NCBI GenBank assembly: GCA_934561395.1
Contig: CAKTGF010000002.1
Coordinates: 287,075 to 351,074, forward strand
Direction of reading: 5' to 3'
Source: an uncultured Eubacterium sp.
Lineage (GTDB): Bacteria > Bacillota > Clostridia > Oscillospirales > Acutalibacteraceae
DNA: 64,000 nt
Of the stretch, positions 1-8,129 are shown piece after piece. The translations under genes and the position numbers were made by a program. The first letter of the stretch is position 1, and each line of letters opens with the position of its first letter. The notes under the pieces were generated by a model. It was given only the letters and a program-made list of their open reading frames with translations, made no database searches and had not been told where the DNA came from.

Positions 1-1644
1 CTTAAGTGCCTCTTTAAGAGTGTTAAGCTTTGTTTCAAGGGCTGATTTATCATCGGCAGTGAACTTGTCAGCATCATCGTTGAGCATTTGCTCTGTTTGA
101 TATACCATTTGCTCTGCGTTGTTGCGAAGGTCAACAGCCTCTCTCTTCTTCTTATCCTCGGCTGCAAACTTTTCAGCGTCCTGAACAGCCTTTTCAATGT
201 CTTCCTTAGACATATTGCTTGATGCGGTAATAGAAATGTTCTGCTCCTTGCCTGTGCCTAAATCCTTTGCAGATACATGAACAATGCCGTTCTTATCAAT
301 ATCAAAGGTTACCTCAATCTGCGGCACACCTCTTCTTGCAGGAAGAATACCGTCAAGGTGGAACATACCAAGAGTTTTGTTATCCTTTGCAAATTCTCTT
401 TCGCCCTGAAGAACATGAATCTCAACAGATGTTTGGTTATCTGCGGCAGTTGAGAAAATTTGTGATTTCTTTGTAGGAATGGTTGTGTTTCTCTCAATGA
501 TTACGGTGTTAACGCCGCCCATTGTTTCAATACCCAATGAAAGGGGAGTAACATCAAGAAGAAGTAAGCCCTCAACATCGCCGCCGAGAACGCCGCCCTG
601 AATTGCAGCACCCATTGCTACGCACTCATCGGGGTTAATGCCCTTGAAGGGCTCCTTGCCTGAGAATTTCTTAATTGCCTCCTGAACAGCAGGAATACGG
701 GTTGAACCGCCAACAAGAAGAACCTTGTCAATATCGTTCATTGTAAGGCCTGAATCGCTCATTGCCTGGCGAACAGGGCCCATTGTAGCCTCAACAAGGT
801 CTGCTGTCATTTCGTTAAACTTTGCTCTTGAAAGAGTAGCCTCAAGGTGCTTAGGACCTGTTGCGTCTGCTGTGATATAAGGAAGTGAGATTTGAGCAGT
901 TGTCATGCCTGAAAGGTCAATCTTTGCCTTTTCTGCTGCTTCCTTAATTCTTTGCATTGCCATTTTATCGTTTGTAAGGTCAACGCCGTTTGATGCCTTG
1001 AATTCGGCAACAAGCCAATCCATAATCTTTTTATCAAAATCATCGCCGCCAAGGTGGTTGTTACCTGCGGTAGCCTTAACCTCTTGAATACCGTCGCCCA
1101 TTTCAATGATAGATACATCGAATGTGCCGCCGCCAAGGTCATAAACCATTACTGTTTGCTCGTCTTCCTTGTCAATGCCGAAAGCAAGTGCTGCAGCGGT
1201 AGGCTCGTTGATAATTCTCTTAACATCAAGGCCTGCGATTTTACCTGCATCCTTTGTAGCCTGTCTTTGAGCGTCTGTAAAGTAAGCAGGAACAGTTATT
1301 ACTGCCTCTGATACTGTTGTGCCAAGATAAGCCTCAGCGTCGCTCTTAAGCTTTTGAAGGATGATTGCGCTGATTTCCTGTGGGGTGTAGTTCTTACCGT
1401 CAATGGCTACCTTGTAATCTGAACCCATGTGGCGCTTGATTGATGAAATTGTTCTGTCAGGGTTGGTAATAGCCTGCCTTTTGGCAACTGTACCAACCAT
1501 TCTTTCGCCGTCCTTTGAGAATGCAACAACAGACGGAGTTGTTCTTGCGCCCTCGGCGTTTGTAATTACGGTAGCCTCGCCACCCTCGATAACTGATACA
1601 CAGCTGTTTGTTGTACCTAAATCAATACCAATGATTTTTCCCAT
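1..1644 (-). CDS. dnaK: Chaperone DnaK (Hsp70), C-terminus cut by the window edge
   Basis: Hsp70 ATPase chaperone that binds exposed hydrophobic segments of unfolded cytoplasmic proteins, working with GrpE and DnaJ. The minus-strand reading frame is open from the ATG at 1644 to base 1, giving 548 codons of a protein usually about 610-620 aa, so only the C-terminal lid and tail are missing. Visible signatures are the N-terminal phosphate-binding motif [11 protein letters not shown], the second phosphate loop [14 protein letters not shown], the adenosine motif [12 protein letters not shown], and the start of the substrate-binding domain ([14 protein letters not shown]). An AAGGAG SD precedes the ATG. 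It lies 21 nt downstream of grpE and is the third gene of an hrcA-grpE-dnaK operon controlled by CIRCE. dnaJ would be expected next, outside the window. Confidence 0.98.
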   Translation of the reverse strand, partial: MGKIIGIDLGTTNSCVSVIEGGEATVITNAEGARTTPSVVAFSKDGERMVGTVAKRQAITNPDRTISSIKRHMGSDYKVAIDGKNYTPQEISAIILQKLKSDAEAYLGTTVSEAVITVPAYFTDAQRQATKDAGKIAGLDVKRIINEPTAAALAFGIDKEDEQTVMVYDLGGGTFDVSIIEMGDGIQEVKATAGNNHLGGDDFDKKIMDWLVAEFKASNGVDLTNDKMAMQRIKEAAEKAKIDLSGMTTAQISLPYITADATGPKHLEATLSRAKFNEMTADLVEATMGPVRQAMSDSGLTMNDIDKVLLVGGSTRIPAVQEAIKKFSGKEPFKGINPDECVAMGAAIQGGVLGGDVEGLLLLDVTPLSLGIETMGGVNTVIIERNTTIPTKKSQIFSTAADNQTSVEIHVLQGEREFAKDNKTLGMFHLDGILPARRGVPQIEVTFDIDKNGIVHVSAKDLGTGKEQNISITASSNMSKEDIEKAVQDAEKFAAEDKKKREAVDLRNNAEQMVYQTEQMLNDDADKFTADDKSALETKLNTLKEALK

Positions 1645-1665
1645 AATAATTATCTCCTTTACAAA

Positions 1666-2172
1666 TTAGTTTGCGGTTTTGACCATTGCAGGTCTTATTA
1701 CTTTATCGTTAATTTTATATCCTTTTTGGAAAACCTCTGTTATTACATTTTCCCCAAGCTCCTCATCTTCAATGTGCATTACCGCATTGTGAAGGTTGGG
1801 GTCAAACGCATCTCCGCTTTCGCCAAAGGATTCTACGCCGAGCTGTTGGAGTGATGCTGTCAAACCGCTTAGGGTCATTTCAACACCCTTTACCATTGCT
1901 TCAACGTTTGTTGTTTCCTGTGCAAGGGCACGTTCAAGATTGTCTATCGCCGGCAAAATTGATGCTATAACATCAATTTTTGCGTTTGTATACATTTGCT
2001 CTTTTTCTTTCGCACTTCGGGCTCTGAAATTAGCATATTCGGCAGCAGTTCTTAAAAGTTGGTCCTTTGCATCGTTTAGCTGGTCTTCAATTGTGGGCTC
2101 CTTAGCCTCTTCAACCTCAACTTCCGGTGCGGTTTCAGCATTAACTGCCTCGTCCTTAGCCTTTTTAGCCAT
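1666..2172 (-). CDS. grpE: Nucleotide exchange factor GrpE
   Basis: Co-chaperone that releases ADP from DnaK. The 168-aa product has the family layout: an acidic, low-complexity N-terminus rich in Glu/Ala (about residues 1-30), a long helix starting near the motif LLRTAAEYANFRARS that forms the coiled-coil dimer, and a C-terminal beta domain containing the conserved stretch FDPNLHNAVMHIED and a terminal segment GYKINDKVIRPAMVKTA typical of GrpE. The ATG overlaps the end of hrcA by 8 nt, which suggests translational coupling, and an AAGGAGG SD lies inside the hrcA coding end. Position between hrcA and dnaK is the standard Firmicutes order. Confidence 0.97.
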   Translation of the reverse strand: MAKKAKDEAVNAETAPEVEVEEAKEPTIEDQLNDAKDQLLRTAAEYANFRARSAKEKEQMYTNAKIDVIASILPAIDNLERALAQETTNVEAMVKGVEMTLSGLTASLQQLGVESFGESGDAFDPNLHNAVMHIEDEELGENVITEVFQKGYKINDKVIRPAMVKTAN

Positions 2173-3202
2173 ATACTATACCTCCTTTTTTCAGAATCTG
2201 AGATACTGTGCTCATTATATATTCTACCCTGGGCAGGATTGTTTTGTAATCAATCCTAAGGGAGCCGATAATGCCAAGTGTTGCAACCTGCATATCGTTA
2301 TATTTAAGCTTTGCAATTGCCGTTGCGGTGTTGCGCAGCTCATATACCGGGTTTTCATCGCCTATGAAAAGAGTGTAATCTGCGCTCTTTCCGGCTATTT
2401 GTGTAAGTAAGGATTTTAATTTATCCTTTTGTGCCAACAAAATCAGCAACTTGTAAACATCGTTTCCAAGCTCTGTTTGCGATAAAAGTTTTGTTTCGCC
2501 GTTTATTTCAAGGCTGCCTTTTGACGCCTCCCTGCACAGGGAGCATAATGATGAAAGTATGGGCAGCATATCAAATACTCTTCCGCCCAGTGACGGGGCT
2601 ATTGATTGAATAAAGGCAAGGTCAATATCCGTTAGAGATGTGCCTATGAAATAATCGTTAACTGTTTTGTAAAACAATGATTTAAATTCATTGTCAATCA
2701 CACATTGAACCGTGCAAACGGATGACCTTATTTTGCCGCCCACCGAAAGCATAACAAGCATAACCTTTCGGTTGCCTGCCGGGATTAACTCAATGCCCTG
2801 TACGCAATCGTATGAGTCCTCAACGGTGCTGTAAAATGCGGCGCAACCTGTTACATCGGATAAAAGCTTTGCCGCATCGGCAAGCAGCCTTTCCGGGTCA
2901 GAGGCGTTAACGCTGAGCGCCTCGTTAATCTGCTGTTTTTCAAATGCCGAAAGGGGAACCGGACTCAGCAGATTGTCAACATAATATCTGTATGATACCT
3001 TTGTGGGAACTCTGCCGCCGCTGGTGTGGCGCTGCTCTAAAAAACCGATGTCTGTTAAAAACGCCATCTCGTTTCTTATTGTGGCAGAGCTTATGGAGTA
3101 GGGGAGCATTTCGCAAAGATTTTTTGAGCCTAACGGGTTGCCGGTTTTAATGTAATAATCAATTATCAAATTTAAAATTGCCGACCGTCTTTCGCCAATC
3201 AT
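2165..3202 (-). CDS. hrcA: Heat-inducible transcription repressor HrcA
   Basis: DNA-binding repressor of class I heat-shock operons, acting at CIRCE. The 345-aa product starts MIGERRSAILNLIIDYYI, the winged-helix N-terminus typical of HrcA, followed by the recognition segment SSATIRNEMAFLTDIGFLEQ and the family motif HTSGGRVPT near residues 60-66, then the GAF-like regulatory domain. It is the first gene of the operon, 27 nt from the CIRCE element that it is expected to bind. This gives autoregulation of hrcA-grpE-dnaK. Length is normal for the family. Confidence 0.97.
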   Translation of the reverse strand: MIGERRSAILNLIIDYYIKTGNPLGSKNLCEMLPYSISSATIRNEMAFLTDIGFLEQRHTSGGRVPTKVSYRYYVDNLLSPVPLSAFEKQQINEALSVNASDPERLLADAAKLLSDVTGCAAFYSTVEDSYDCVQGIELIPAGNRKVMLVMLSVGGKIRSSVCTVQCVIDNEFKSLFYKTVNDYFIGTSLTDIDLAFIQSIAPSLGGRVFDMLPILSSLCSLCREASKGSLEINGETKLLSQTELGNDVYKLLILLAQKDKLKSLLTQIAGKSADYTLFIGDENPVYELRNTATAIAKLKYNDMQVATLGIIGSLRIDYKTILPRVEYIMSTVSQILKKGGIVYG

Positions 3203-3228
3203 TATTGCTCCTCCTTACTTCTCTGATA

Positions 3229-3255
3229 TTAGCACTCTCAATACCCGAGTGCTAA
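3229..3255. promoter_or_regulatory. CIRCE operator (HrcA binding site)
   Basis: TTAGCACTC (3229-3237), nine spacer bases, GAGTGCTAA (3247-3255). This is an exact match to the CIRCE consensus TTAGCACTC-N9-GAGTGCTAA. It lies between the hrcA promoter and the hrcA start codon, so HrcA bound here would block the whole heat-shock operon. Confidence 0.97.
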
Positions 3256-3265
3256 CTCTATATGT

Positions 3266-3294
3266 ATATTATAACCATTTTGCAATTTTGTCAA
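3266..3294 (-). promoter_or_regulatory. Promoter of hrcA-grpE-dnaK
   Basis: On the minus strand: -35 TTGACA (3289-3294), 17 bp spacer, -10 TAATAT (3266-3271). An overlapping TATAAT with 15 bp spacing is also present. CIRCE starts about 10 bases downstream, near the expected transcription start. Confidence 0.75.
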
Positions 3295-3328
3295 CACTTT
3301 TTTTGAAAATAATTTGTTAACAAGCAAG

Positions 3329-3366
3329 AAAAATAGCACTCTCAGCTACGAGAGTGCTATTTTTTA
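3329..3366. terminator. Bidirectional intrinsic terminator with CIRCE-like stem
   Basis: Stem AAATAGCACTCTC (3331-3343), loop AGCTAC, stem GAGAGTGCTATTT (3350-3362), flanked by A and T runs. It ends the minus-strand CHAP gene. The stem contains TAGCACTC and GAGTGCTA separated by 10 bases, which is nearly a CIRCE element (see findings). Confidence 0.8.
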
Positions 3367-3380
3367 TCGGTTTTGTTGAT

Positions 3381-4034
3381 TTAAAGGCTTGGGCTTAACA
3401 TTTCCTCAGCCTCAGTAAGTTCAGTTTCGTTAGTGAAAATATCAAATTGGTTAACATTACCGAGAACCTGCCTGTCTTCAAAAGACATGGGCTCCGGGTC
3501 TTCGATAAGCTCTAATACATCTTCAGGCTCATTGTATGTGTAAATGTAGCCGTAAAATCTTTGACCGTAATGTGAATACATATTAGAATATGTTACGGTG
3601 TCAAAATATCTTCCGCCCCAGTGGGACTCCGACAGGGTTATTGAGCCGTTGTCGTTGATTTTTTCAACAACGGCAACATGGTTGCTCCAGCAGGCAACTG
3701 CACCAAGCTTTGGCTCGCTGCCGTATTCGTAATAGCCGTGGGATTTGTTGATAAAATACCAATCTCCCGCACTGCCGTGGGTAATGAGCGGCTTTTCTCC
3801 GTTCATTTCATAAATTCTACCGTATGCATAAGCAACACAGTTTGGCATGGGTGTGCCGGTTTGAGCGTAAACATTAAGCTCCCTTGAATAATATGGGACA
3901 CTTGAGTTTGGGGCTGTAAGCCTTGGCTCATAGTTATCATTTTCAGCGTAAGCACAGATAGGTGTGATTGCCGACAGAATCATTGTCATAATAACAACAA
4001 TAGGAATGATAAGCAGGGTTTTCTTCTTAGCCAT
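3381..4034 (-). CDS. Secreted CHAP-domain peptidoglycan hydrolase/amidase-like protein
   Basis: Predicted exported cysteine peptidase/amidase of the CHAP family, which cleaves peptide or amide bonds in peptidoglycan. The start chosen is the ATG at 4034 because an AAGGAAGG SD sits just upstream; a longer in-frame extension to 4172 has no SD and would hide the signal peptide. The 217-aa product has a signal peptide (basic MAKKK, hydrophobic core, likely cleavage after AYA at residue 30), then the CHAP domain with probable catalytic Cys66 in PNCVAYAYGR, His119 in WSNHVAVVEK and Glu136 in LSESHWGG. The C-terminal 60 residues are acidic and of unknown function. It stands alone between two terminators. 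A WalR-like box lies about 200 bp upstream. Confidence 0.82.
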   Translation of the reverse strand: MAKKKTLLIIPIVVIMTMILSAITPICAYAENDNYEPRLTAPNSSVPYYSRELNVYAQTGTPMPNCVAYAYGRIYEMNGEKPLITHGSAGDWYFINKSHGYYEYGSEPKLGAVACWSNHVAVVEKINDNGSITLSESHWGGRYFDTVTYSNMYSHYGQRFYGYIYTYNEPEDVLELIEDPEPMSFEDRQVLGNVNQFDIFTNETELTEAEEMLSPSL

Positions 4035-4187
4035 ATAAAATACCTTCCTTTTTCTTGAGCAACGGTTATGTTTTAATTTGGTTCTCGCCGCTGCTATGGG
4101 ATAATTACGAATTGATTTTTCCGTTTTCGATTGAACTCGCTTATTAAATTTTGGCGTTGCCTGCCTACCCAAGCAACAACGCTTGAT
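4035..4187 (-). other. Long 5' leader of the CHAP gene
   Basis: About 150 nt lie between the -10 (4188-4193) and the CHAP start codon. The leader RNA contains short complementary segments, for example GTTGC and GCAAC near its 5' end. I could not match it to a riboswitch family I know, including the c-di-AMP (ydaO) class that often precedes wall hydrolases. Confidence 0.3.
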
Positions 4188-4257
4188 ATTATAACAAATT
4201 TACCGTTTTGTAATCTATGGTAAAAATATATTAAGAATTTTGTAACCTTTTTGTAAC
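4188..4257 (-). promoter_or_regulatory. CHAP gene promoter region with WalR-like box
   Basis: A TATAAT -10 is read on the minus strand at 4188-4193, with no good -35. At 4241-4257 the plus strand reads TGTAAC-CTTTT-TGTAAC, an exact fit to the WalR (YycF) consensus TGTWAH-N5-TGTWAH. A further TGTAAT lies at 4209-4214. The absent -35 plus an upstream direct repeat fits an activator-dependent promoter. Confidence 0.5.
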
Positions 4258-4387
4258 CATTGTGCACATTTTACAAACTTTTCGATATTGCTTGACAGAA
4301 TTAACAACATTTGTCTATTAACCGACATAACCCTGCATATTACTATTACTATGCGGCTTTATTAATATTTGTTAATTTGCATAAAAA

Positions 4388-4413
4388 ATACAGGAGGGTG
4401 AGCCTCCTGTATT
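4388..4413 (-). terminator. Terminator of the acyltransferase gene
   Basis: Stem TACAGGAGG (4389-4397), short loop, CCTCCTGTA (4403-4411). On the minus strand it is followed by a run of T. The rest of 4194-4387 holds no open frame I can support. Confidence 0.85.
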
Positions 4414-4469
4414 ATATATTATAAATATTTAATAATTAATTACCATACTATTGTTCAGTATGTATGCTG

Positions 4470-5588
4470 CTAAGCCGACAGCCTTATAAATTTGATAACA
4501 ATCGGCGCAATAAATGTTATGCATATAATCGAAAGGGTTATTGCTTTATATACCTTTTCCTTTTTTGTTTCCTGCTGCGATGTAAAGGAAATTGACCTTG
4601 CACAATTTCGGATAAATGCGTTAACATTTTTAGAAACAAAATCGTTTCCGAACACCGCAATTATTAAAAGTGTGCATATAATTGCAGCCGCAATTTGGAT
4701 TTTGGCACGGTAGCCTGCCAGATAGTGTGCGAAAATCAATGTAAAAATTCTATGAAACAGGAATATTGACATTGAGTTCCTGCCCGCCATTGTGAGAATG
4801 GGAATTTTTTTATCAACCGATAAAAGCAAAAAACTCAAAATGAACAAAGAGGCAACCGCCATTACCGCCATGCGTGTCAGCGGCTCGATAAAATCAAATG
4901 CCGCATATTTGTTTGGCAGCAGGTCTTGGGTGGTAACGTTAAGAGCTTTGTATGAGATTATCTCAAGGACAAATGCCAGCGCAACCGCAACCACACCTGC
5001 CGATAGTTTTGGCAGTGCTTTTCTTTGCTTAATTTTATTGTCTATAAACTCCTTGTCGGTTAAATATCCTGCCATAAAAAACGGCAAAAATGTAACTGCC
5101 TTGTTTATTGCAAGGGCTGATTCGCCGTTAACGGTTCCCCAAAAGCCCACCAAAACCGAAAAAATAACAGTTGCAGGCAAAATGAGCCTGAATTTTGCAA
5201 GATATGGGGCAATCAGCCTTAAAATGGCCAAAGCAAGCAAATACCATGCTGAATAATAGGGGTGAATCAGCTTTACCGTCATATCGTTAAGGGAACGATA
5301 GAATATAAATGGTATCATAAAGAACAGGTATGCCATAAGCAGGTATAAAATTGATTCCCTTGACCTGCATTTTTCACTTTTGCTGAAAAAGCCTGAAACA
5401 AAAATGAACGCCGGCATATGAAAATAATAAATTGCGTCAACTATAAGGTTGTTAATTGGCTTGTCCTGAAAATTATACAGGCAGTGTGCAAAAACAACTA
5501 AAATTATCAGCACACCCTTAATATTATCCCAATATGACGAGCGAAGCTTGGTTTTCGGATTTACGATTTTGGATAAAATCTCCGCCAT
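4470..5588 (-). CDS. Membrane acyltransferase, acyltransferase-3 (OatA/NodX) family
   Basis: Integral membrane O-acyltransferase, a family that moves acetyl or other acyl groups onto cell-surface sugars or small molecules. The 372-aa product begins with a short cytoplasmic segment and the family signature RSSYWDNIKGVLIILVVFAH followed by IYYFHMPAFIFVSGFFSK, then around ten hydrophobic helices. No extracellular SGNH domain is attached, so it is the short form. Its ATG lies 4 nt after the malic enzyme stop, with an AAGGAT SD inside that gene, so it is co-transcribed. The substrate cannot be told from sequence; a surface polysaccharide is the usual guess. Confidence 0.85.
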   Translation of the reverse strand: MAEILSKIVNPKTKLRSSYWDNIKGVLIILVVFAHCLYNFQDKPINNLIVDAIYYFHMPAFIFVSGFFSKSEKCRSRESILYLLMAYLFFMIPFIFYRSLNDMTVKLIHPYYSAWYLLALAILRLIAPYLAKFRLILPATVIFSVLVGFWGTVNGESALAINKAVTFLPFFMAGYLTDKEFIDNKIKQRKALPKLSAGVVAVALAFVLEIISYKALNVTTQDLLPNKYAAFDFIEPLTRMAVMAVASLFILSFLLLSVDKKIPILTMAGRNSMSIFLFHRIFTLIFAHYLAGYRAKIQIAAAIICTLLIIAVFGNDFVSKNVNAFIRNCARSISFTSQQETKKEKVYKAITLSIICITFIAPIVIKFIRLSA

Positions 5589-5592
5589 AGGC

Positions 5593-6765
5593 TTATATCC
5601 TTGCTACATTGTCCTTGCGTGCTGCGTCTGCAACTGCGTTGGCAACGGTGTCCTTAATTCGCTTGTCAAAGGCGTAGGGTAAAATATAATCAGGCTGCAA
5701 TTGGTCATCGTCAACAAGGCTTGCAATTGCATAAGCTGCGGCAATTTTCATATTTTCGGTAATTTGGCTTGCCTTAACATCAAGTGCGCCCCTGAAAATA
5801 CCGGGAAATGCAACAACATTGTTAATTTGGTTGGGAAAATCGGACCTGCCCGTGCCCACAATTTTTGCGCCTGCCTCTTTTGCTTCATCAGGCATAATTT
5901 CAGGTGTTGGGTTAGCCATTGCCAAAACAATCGGGTCGGAGTTCATGGTTTTAATCATTTCCTTAGTAAGCACGCCCGGTGCAGAAACGCCTATAAAAAT
6001 ATCCGTGCCTACAACAGCGTCCTTAAGAGTACCCTTAACCATTTCTTTGTTGGTAATTTGTGCAATTGCCTGTTTTGAGGGGTTAAGGTTTTCTCTGCCC
6101 TCGTATATTGCTCCTGTTCTGTCGCACAAAACAACGTCCTTCAGACCCAGGGTCATTAACAACTTTGCAATTGCAATTCCTGCGGCGCCTGAGCCGTTGA
6201 TAACTGCCTTGCACTGTGAAAGGGGCTTGTCTATAATTTTTGTGGCGTTTATCAATGCGGCTGAAACAACAACGGCAGTGCCGTGCTGGTCATCGTGGAA
6301 AATGGGAATGTCGCATCTTTGCTTAAGCTTTTCTTCAATTTCAAAGCAGCGGGGAGCCGCAATATCCTCAAGATTAATGCCGCCGAATGAGCCGCTGATG
6401 TTATATACGGTTTCAACAAATTCGTCAACATTCTTTGTTCTTACGCAAAGGGGAAAGGCGTCAACATCGCCAAATTCCTTAAATAAAACGCATTTTCCCT
6501 CCATAACGGGCATGCCTGCCTCAGGGCCGATGTCGCCAAGGCCCAAAACTGCCGAGCCGTCAGTAATAACCGCTACCATATTTGAGCGGCGTGTTAACTG
6601 CCAGCTTTTGTCATAATCCTTTTGAATTTCAAGGCAGGGCTCTGCAACACCGGGGGTGTATGCAAGTGATAATGAGTCCTTATCGTTAACCTTTGCACGG
6701 GCAATAACCTCAATTTTGCCCTTCCATTGGTAGTGTTTTTCAAGTGATACCTTGCGATAATCCAT
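5593..6765 (-). CDS. NAD(P)-dependent malic enzyme (short bacterial form)
   Basis: Oxidative decarboxylation of malate to pyruvate and CO2. The 390-aa protein is the short bacterial type without the phosphotransacetylase extension of MaeB. Visible motifs are the tyrosine region LAYTPGVAEPC near residue 40, the lysine/metal region MEGKCVLFKEFGDVDAFPLC, FHDDQHGTAVV, and the dinucleotide fold NGSGAAGIAIAKLL. An ACGGAGG SD precedes the ATG. It forms a unit with the acyltransferase downstream and has its own promoter containing a Rex-like operator, consistent with redox control. Malate-oxidising enzymes are grouped here with the dehydrogenase at 6890. Confidence 0.93.
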   Translation of the reverse strand: MDYRKVSLEKHYQWKGKIEVIARAKVNDKDSLSLAYTPGVAEPCLEIQKDYDKSWQLTRRSNMVAVITDGSAVLGLGDIGPEAGMPVMEGKCVLFKEFGDVDAFPLCVRTKNVDEFVETVYNISGSFGGINLEDIAAPRCFEIEEKLKQRCDIPIFHDDQHGTAVVVSAALINATKIIDKPLSQCKAVINGSGAAGIAIAKLLMTLGLKDVVLCDRTGAIYEGRENLNPSKQAIAQITNKEMVKGTLKDAVVGTDIFIGVSAPGVLTKEMIKTMNSDPIVLAMANPTPEIMPDEAKEAGAKIVGTGRSDFPNQINNVVAFPGIFRGALDVKASQITENMKIAAAYAIASLVDDDQLQPDYILPYAFDKRIKDTVANAVADAARKDNVARI

Positions 6766-6800
6766 AATAATCCTCCGTTTTGGTTATAAATTTATCATTG

Positions 6801-6829
6801 TTTATAAGTGTGAAAAAATTCACAATAAA
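6801..6829 (-). promoter_or_regulatory. Malic enzyme promoter with embedded Rex-like operator
   Basis: Minus strand: -35 TTTATT (6824-6829), 17 bp spacer, -10 TATAAA (6801-6806). The spacer is almost filled by the palindrome TGTGAA-AAAA-TTCACA; the 18 bases at 6808-6825 match the Rex consensus TTGTGAAN4TTCACAA at every defined position but the first. A repressor bound there would occlude RNA polymerase. Confidence 0.65.
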
Positions 6830-6830
6830 G

Positions 6831-6873
6831 GGGCAGGTGCCTTAAGTGCAGAACACTCAAGGGCATCCTGCCC
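6831..6873 (-). terminator. Terminator after the malate/lactate dehydrogenase gene
   Basis: Long imperfect hairpin: GGGCAGG (6831-6837) pairs with CCTGCCC (6867-6873), and the inner TGCC/GGCA and TTAAGTG/CACTCAA segments pair with one mismatch. The minus strand continues into an AT-rich stretch. Confidence 0.65.
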
Positions 6874-6889
6874 GTAATAATCACATTAT

Positions 6890-8053
6890 TTATTTGTTTT
6901 CAATGTGAGAAATAATGGTTTCTTCCTTTTCATAAGGAACATAATTATCCTCCCAAGGGAAGGTGTAATTAAGACCAAGCTTATCTCTTACATCGTTGAT
7001 TTCCTTTTGAACAGCCTCGTTAATCGGAACACCGTGGGGCTCTCTTTCCTTCCAAATGTCATATTCCTTCTCGCCTGCGGTGTAAATTCTTTCAGCACCG
7101 GGAGCTTTTTTAGACGCTCTCATTGAACGGCAGATTTCGCCTGCCTTTGCCCTTACAAGCTCCTCACCCAGGAAATGGTTTGTGTCAATAGCAATGAAAA
7201 AGTGGCCAAGCTGATATGGCTTAAGGTTGCCGTCAGCATCTTTGCCGTTAAGGTCCTTGCCGTATAAGCCGTCCTGCAATGCGGCAGATAAAAGCTCAAC
7301 AACAAGTGCAAAGCCGTAGCCCTTGTAGCCGCCCAGTGCCTCGCCGATACCGCCAAGGGTTGTTAAAGCTGCTGTGCCCTGGCGAATTCTCTTAAGAGCC
7401 TCGCCTGCGTCGCCCTCAACAGGCTGACCGTCAAGGCCGATTATTGTGCCGGGATGAACATCCTCTTTAATTCTTTCATAATATTCGATTTTACCGTTTT
7501 GTGTAATCGATGTTGCACAGTCAAAAATAAAATCAAATTTTTCATCTGTGGGAATACCGATTGTAAAGGGGTTTGTGCCAAACATACCCTCAACACCCCA
7601 GGTAGGTGCAACAGAGGGTCTTGCGTTTGTGCCTGTCATACCGATGCAGCCCTGCTGTGTTGCCTGTGTTGCATAGTAGCCCGCAATGCCGTAGTGGCAG
7701 CTGTTTCTTACAACAGTCATGCCCAAGCCGTATTTCTTTGCCTTGTCAATTGCCATTTGCATTGCACGCTTGCCGATAACTTGGCCCATGCCGTTGTGGC
7801 CGTCAATAACAGCGGTGGTTTCGGTTTCCTTAATGATTTCAAAATTCGTTACAGGCTGTTGAATGCCTGCAACGATTCTGTCAATATATATAGGCTTAAA
7901 TCTGTTGCAGCCGTGGCTTTCAATGCCTCTTTTATCAGATTCCAAAAGAACATCTGTGCATATTTCGGCATCCTCCCTCGGAACGCCGTAGCCGACAAAT
8001 GCGTCTGTAACAAAGTCGGTAATCAGTGCCCAAGGACATACTACTTTTCCCAT
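6890..8053 (-). CDS. Malate/L-lactate dehydrogenase family (Ldh_2) oxidoreductase
   Basis: NAD(P)-dependent 2-hydroxyacid dehydrogenase of the Ldh_2 family (malate, L-sulfolactate, ureidoglycolate dehydrogenases), unrelated in fold to classical MDH/LDH. The 387-aa product shows the family motifs ESDKRGIESHGCNRF near residue 40, the histidine motif VRNSCHYGIAGYY, MTGTNARPSVAPTWG with FGTNPFTIGIP, and GGYKGYGFALVVELLSAAL in the C-terminal half. The AAGGAG SD is clear. It has its own promoter and terminator, and lies between glpK and the malic enzyme, so malate is the most likely substrate, though lactate cannot be excluded. Confidence 0.88.
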   Translation of the reverse strand: MGKVVCPWALITDFVTDAFVGYGVPREDAEICTDVLLESDKRGIESHGCNRFKPIYIDRIVAGIQQPVTNFEIIKETETTAVIDGHNGMGQVIGKRAMQMAIDKAKKYGLGMTVVRNSCHYGIAGYYATQATQQGCIGMTGTNARPSVAPTWGVEGMFGTNPFTIGIPTDEKFDFIFDCATSITQNGKIEYYERIKEDVHPGTIIGLDGQPVEGDAGEALKRIRQGTAALTTLGGIGEALGGYKGYGFALVVELLSAALQDGLYGKDLNGKDADGNLKPYQLGHFFIAIDTNHFLGEELVRAKAGEICRSMRASKKAPGAERIYTAGEKEYDIWKEREPHGVPINEAVQKEINDVRDKLGLNYTFPWEDNYVPYEKEETIISHIENK

Positions 8054-8091
8054 AATTTACAATCTCCTTTAAATAATGATATTATAGTATA

Positions 8092-8119
8092 ATTATACCA
8101 CTTTATATGTGGTTTTCAA
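8092..8119 (-). promoter_or_regulatory. Promoter of the Ldh_2 gene with spacer palindrome
   Basis: Minus strand: -35 TTGAAA (8114-8119), 16 bp, -10 TATAAT (8092-8097). The spacer carries ACCAC-N7-GTGGT (8098-8114), a candidate operator. Confidence 0.65.
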
Positions 8120-8129
8120 CAATTTAATA

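Noticed and set aside
1796..2410. Plus-strand open frame of 204 codons
   Set aside because: Antisense to grpE/hrcA with no SD and implausible composition.
4035..4187. c-di-AMP (ydaO) riboswitch before the CHAP gene
   Set aside because: Leader length would be right, but I could not find the conserved blocks of that class.
5819..6616. Long plus-strand open frame of 265 codons
   Set aside because: Antisense to the malic enzyme, no SD, no recognisable domain; codon pattern is a shadow of the real gene.
7454..8092. Plus-strand open frame of 212 codons
   Set aside because: Antisense to the malate/lactate dehydrogenase; rich in Cys as expected from a complementary frame.
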